Below are positions 61,692-64,000 of a stretch of DNA of 64,000 bases, in pieces (positions within the stretch are counted from its first letter, which is position 1; each line of letters begins with the position of its first letter). The stretch comes from Paenibacillus sp. FSL H7-0331 (GTDB lineage Bacteria; Bacillota; Bacilli; Paenibacillales; NBRC-103111). The stretch spans positions 124,001-188,000 of the forward strand of contig NZ_MRTH01000015.1 in the NCBI RefSeq assembly GCF_001956045.1, in the 5' to 3' direction. The notes under the pieces are model-generated. The model was not told the origin of the DNA. It did no database searches and saw nothing but the letters and a program-made list of their open reading frames with translations. The position numbers were made by a program, and so were the translations under genes.

Positions 61692-62987
61692 TCAATTCGA
61701 ACTATCCTGCCCATTCATGCTCCCGACTCCGTGACGCGCTAGCACTTCCTTTACGTCTTCGCTGCCCGACGCTTGGTTGGGCAAGGGAGCGCCGGCTTGA
61801 ATGAGTTGCTCCGCCACTGCCGAATAATCCCCAGCCAGATCTCGAAAGTGAACGGATCCCCACATGCAGCTGTCCAATGCGTTGCCACCGTAACCGTGGG
61901 TTAGATGAGCGGATGCGCCGTACGTAAGCAGCAACTGTACCACTTCATCGTTTCCTCGCATAGCCGCGTTATGAAGCGCCGTAAAATCCTTGTCATCGCG
62001 GCGGGAATCGGCAGGGAACCCGGCTTCGAGCATCGTACGAACAGCTTGAACCTCATTGTTCCATGCGGCATCGGCAATTAAGCTTAGATCCTCGGGCGAG
62101 AGCGACTGTATCAGATTTGAATCCTGCTCAAGCAGAGTTTGCACAGCCGCCGGATCGGCCTGCATGCAGGCAAGTAGCAGACGCTGATTTGAAGGACTAT
62201 GCTTCGAGATCAGATCCACAATCTCGGGATGATTGCTGCGCGCCGCAAGATAGAACGGTCGCGTATTTGCGCCTATTTTGTACGTGTAGATATGTCCCCC
62301 GTTCGAATCGCCGGACGTGAAACTACCCCGTCCGACTTGAGCTTGAAGGCACTCGGGGTCAGCATGAATGAAAGAGCGGACCAGCTCCGGATCTCCGATA
62401 TTGATCGCTATAAAAATATCCGCTGCCGAGCCACGCTCAATGAGAAACCTGCATTTTGCCGTGTTATCGATCGCCCATTGAGCTGGTGTGCTGCCATGAT
62501 CGATATCGCGCCTATCGATATCGGCGCCGTGAGCGAGCAGAAAATCAATGATTTCAGGTTCAGTTGCAAAATGAAGCGGAACCTGCCCATCGGGTCCGCG
62601 CTGATTGACAGCGGCGGGATTCATCTCGACCATTTCTTTCACAGTATCCAACATGCCCAGCGCTGCGGCCGCGTGTATATCAACGGGAGCTCCTCGTTCA
62701 ATCAAATATCTGGAAAGCTCATGATGGTCATGATGCAAAACCCCGAATCCTCCAGCCCACCAGCTGCTTTTTGCATGCAAATCAGCGCCGTACGCAAGCA
62801 ATATGTCCACGGCTTCGCGGTTCCCGTTTGCCGCTGCGGCGACGATCGCTGGCGTATCGAAGGCAAACCACGGCTCGTTAATTTGTTTGACGAGAAAGGG
62901 ATGCTCGTTTAGGCATCGACTCGTCGCGACCGTATCATTGCTCATGACCGCCTGTTTGAACTGTTCAACGACCATCTGCTCGTTCAT
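61692..62987 (-). CDS. Ankyrin-repeat protein
   Basis: 431 residues from ATG 62987 (GGAGG 9 bases upstream; the frame opens at 63002). Ankyrin units of about 33 residues run through most of the protein: TPAIVAAAANGNREAVDILL-AYGADLHAK near 50-80, HELSRYLIERGAPVDIHAAA, VPLHFATEPEIIDFLLAHGA, TPAQWAIDNTAKCRFLIERG, RPFYLAARSNHPEIVDLISK and DFTALHNAAMRGNDEVVQLL-LTYGASAHL near 335. No catalytic motif, signal peptide or membrane helix. Likely a cytoplasmic protein-binding factor. No toxin or effector gene is next to it. Confidence 0.9.
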   Translation of the reverse strand: MNEQMVVEQFKQAVMSNDTVATSRCLNEHPFLVKQINEPWFAFDTPAIVAAAANGNREAVDILLAYGADLHAKSSWWAGGFGVLHHDHHELSRYLIERGAPVDIHAAAALGMLDTVKEMVEMNPAAVNQRGPDGQVPLHFATEPEIIDFLLAHGADIDRRDIDHGSTPAQWAIDNTAKCRFLIERGSAADIFIAINIGDPELVRSFIHADPECLQAQVGRGSFTSGDSNGGHIYTYKIGANTRPFYLAARSNHPEIVDLISKHSPSNQRLLLACMQADPAAVQTLLEQDSNLIQSLSPEDLSLIADAAWNNEVQAVRTMLEAGFPADSRRDDKDFTALHNAAMRGNDEVVQLLLTYGASAHLTHGYGGNALDSCMWGSVHFRDLAGDYSAVAEQLIQAGAPLPNQASGSEDVKEVLARHGVGSMNGQDSSN

Positions 62988-63036
62988 GTCTTTAGCCTCC
63001 AATCAACTTTCGTATAGGCTCCCCTGCACCGCCTAT

Positions 63037-63660
63037 CTATATGATCTTAAGTAGGTCTTGTGGTTTAACAAACTTATATGTTGCAGGGATATGCTCATGA
63101 TTCTTGCATCCCCATAAAGCTAAACCAAAATCAATGCCAGCATCGCGAGCACATTCATAATCATAAATGGTGTCTCCAATATAAATTGAAGCCTCGTGAT
63201 TAGCGTTTGAAATCTCTAAAAATTTTAGTAATGGATCTGGATTAGGCTTATGTTTTGCAGTATCATCTGCACAAACAACATGTGGTAAATATTTCATCAG
63301 ATCAAATGGGACAAAATCGTTTTGTAGTTCAATCTTTGTTTTTGAAGTCACAATCCCTTGTTGTATACCTATATTACCTAGCGAGTTCATTAAATCAATA
63401 ATACCATCGAATATAGTAACTGTATGAAAGAAGTCCTTCATGAAATAATTCCATCTCTCATTTGCTTCATCAATATCAGTAATTCCGAGTTGTGGTAATG
63501 CAATAGCACCTGGGATTCCTAGAACAAATTTGAGTTCTGATTGGTCAATATCTTTGTTATAATCTATGCTTAACAATTTCTGAAGCGAAGCTAAGACCGC
63601 TTTTTCAGTGTCAATCAAAGTACCATCAACATCAAATATTACAGTGTTATATTCAGGCAT
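63037..63660 (-). CDS. HAD family hydrolase (phosphatase, PGP/PpaX-like)
   Basis: 207 residues from ATG 63660 (GGAGTG 6 bases upstream). HAD motif I VIFDVDGTLIDTEKA near 8 with nucleophile D and acid D, motif II GIVTSKTKIE near 110 (S/T), motif III K near KHKPNPDP 145, motif IV YIGDTIYDYECARDAG near 165. The cap domain is helical (class C1). It hydrolyses a phosphate monoester, for example a sugar or glycolate phosphate. Located directly downstream of the DeoR-type gene (43 bases), suggesting the pair controls and acts on one sugar phosphate. Confidence 0.92.
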   Translation of the reverse strand: MPEYNTVIFDVDGTLIDTEKAVLASLQKLLSIDYNKDIDQSELKFVLGIPGAIALPQLGITDIDEANERWNYFMKDFFHTVTIFDGIIDLMNSLGNIGIQQGIVTSKTKIELQNDFVPFDLMKYLPHVVCADDTAKHKPNPDPLLKFLEISNANHEASIYIGDTIYDYECARDAGIDFGLALWGCKNHEHIPATYKFVKPQDLLKII

Positions 63661-63703
63661 TACCAACACTCCTCTTCATTTACTTTTAGAAACCAAAACT
63701 GAT

Positions 63704-64000
63704 CTATTCTTTGTTCACGACTTTAATCTCTATGCCATTTTTCGAAATAACTTTATTAAGATTATCTGGTAGCGTTTTGTCCGTAATTATTGTATGAATT
63801 GAATTATATGGCAGCCCTTTATATTTATGATGTTTATTAAACTTCGTGTAATCAGCTAATAAAATGACGTGATTCGCATTCTTTATTAACTCTCGCTTAA
63901 AGTAAATATCTTCTTCAAAACCATAATAAATGCCATCTTCTGTAATTCCAGCAGTTCCAATGAACACTTTATTAAAGTTAAAGTCACTTAACTTTTCAAT
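63704..64000 (-). CDS. DeoR/GlpR family regulator, C-terminal part (truncated by window edge)
   Basis: The frame is open to the right edge, so only about 98 C-terminal residues are seen. They match the DeoR sensor domain: KVFIGTAGITEDGIYYGFEE, DIYFKRELIKNANHVILLAD, YTKFNKHHKYKGLP and IHTIITDKTLPDNLNKVISK. This domain binds a phosphorylated sugar. The codon at 63967 is an internal GTG, not a start. The DNA-binding N-terminus lies outside. The AT-rich composition of this gene and the HAD gene differs from the ankyrin gene, which may mark a transferred segment. Confidence 0.85.
   Translation of the reverse strand: MEKLSDFNFNKVFIGTAGITEDGIYYGFEEDIYFKRELIKNANHVILLADYTKFNKHHKYKGLPYNSIHTIITDKTLPDNLNKVISKNGIEIKVVNKE

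Overview
The window looks like a low-to-moderate GC Firmicute of the Paenibacillus type. The reasons are strong AGGAGG ribosome sites, several GTG/TTG starts, YesM/YesN-type two-component pairs beside sugar ABC importers, Opp-type importers, a T-box leader, an S-layer (SLH) anchored giant protein and a Tat-type PhoX protein. I see no tRNA, rRNA, CRISPR array, complete insertion sequence or prophage. All names come from reading motifs; no database search was run.

Layout. 1-2804 (minus): a GNAT acetyltransferase gene, three tandem phage-collar (MdpB-like) genes and the start of a secreted repeat protein that runs off the window. 3133-4815 (plus): a Tat-exported PhoX-like protein. 4933-18084 (minus): a long catabolic locus made of a Gfo/Idh/MocA oxidoreductase, an IclR regulator, a YesM/YesN pair, a three-gene sugar ABC importer, three sialidase-fold (Asp-box) proteins without signal peptides and an RraA-family protein. 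A promoter with an overlapping palindromic operator sits at its head.

18184-28023 holds an ANTAR-controlled regulon. An ANTAR antiterminator gene, a transglutaminase-like gene, an agmatinase-like ureohydrolase and a peptide-type binding protein are on the minus strand. The rest of the importer (two ATPases, two permeases) and an MFS transporter are divergent on the plus strand. Two RNA leaders, one before the ureohydrolase and one before the ATPase operon, each carry two hairpins with A1/G4 hexaloops, the second overlapping an intrinsic terminator. That is the architecture ANTAR proteins are known to bind, so one regulator probably switches both arms. I consider this the most interesting system in the window. 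28013-29988 carries a VOC protein and an M20 amidohydrolase.

30030-39164 (minus) is a second sugar uptake operon: LplB/LplC-like permeases, lipoprotein, TIM-barrel isomerase, YesM kinase, Gfo/Idh oxidoreductase, YesN regulator. 39395-40820 is asd (aspartate-semialdehyde dehydrogenase) behind a T-box leader whose specifier reads best as a lysine codon. 40874-52754 is an organosulfur-type scavenging locus: Opp importer and OsmC protein, divergent LysR regulator, glutaredoxin, M20 amidohydrolase, a DszA/NtaA-type flavin monooxygenase and a DszC/SfnB-type acyl-CoA-dehydrogenase-like enzyme. The two divergent promoter regions share a long motif.

52828-55003 is a CynX-type MFS transporter with a divergent LysR gene. 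55092-60833 encodes a 1913-residue surface protein with three blocks of six NHL repeats, InlB-type repeats and three SLH domains. The right end has a 72-residue orphan, an ankyrin protein, a HAD phosphatase and a DeoR-family regulator cut by the window edge.
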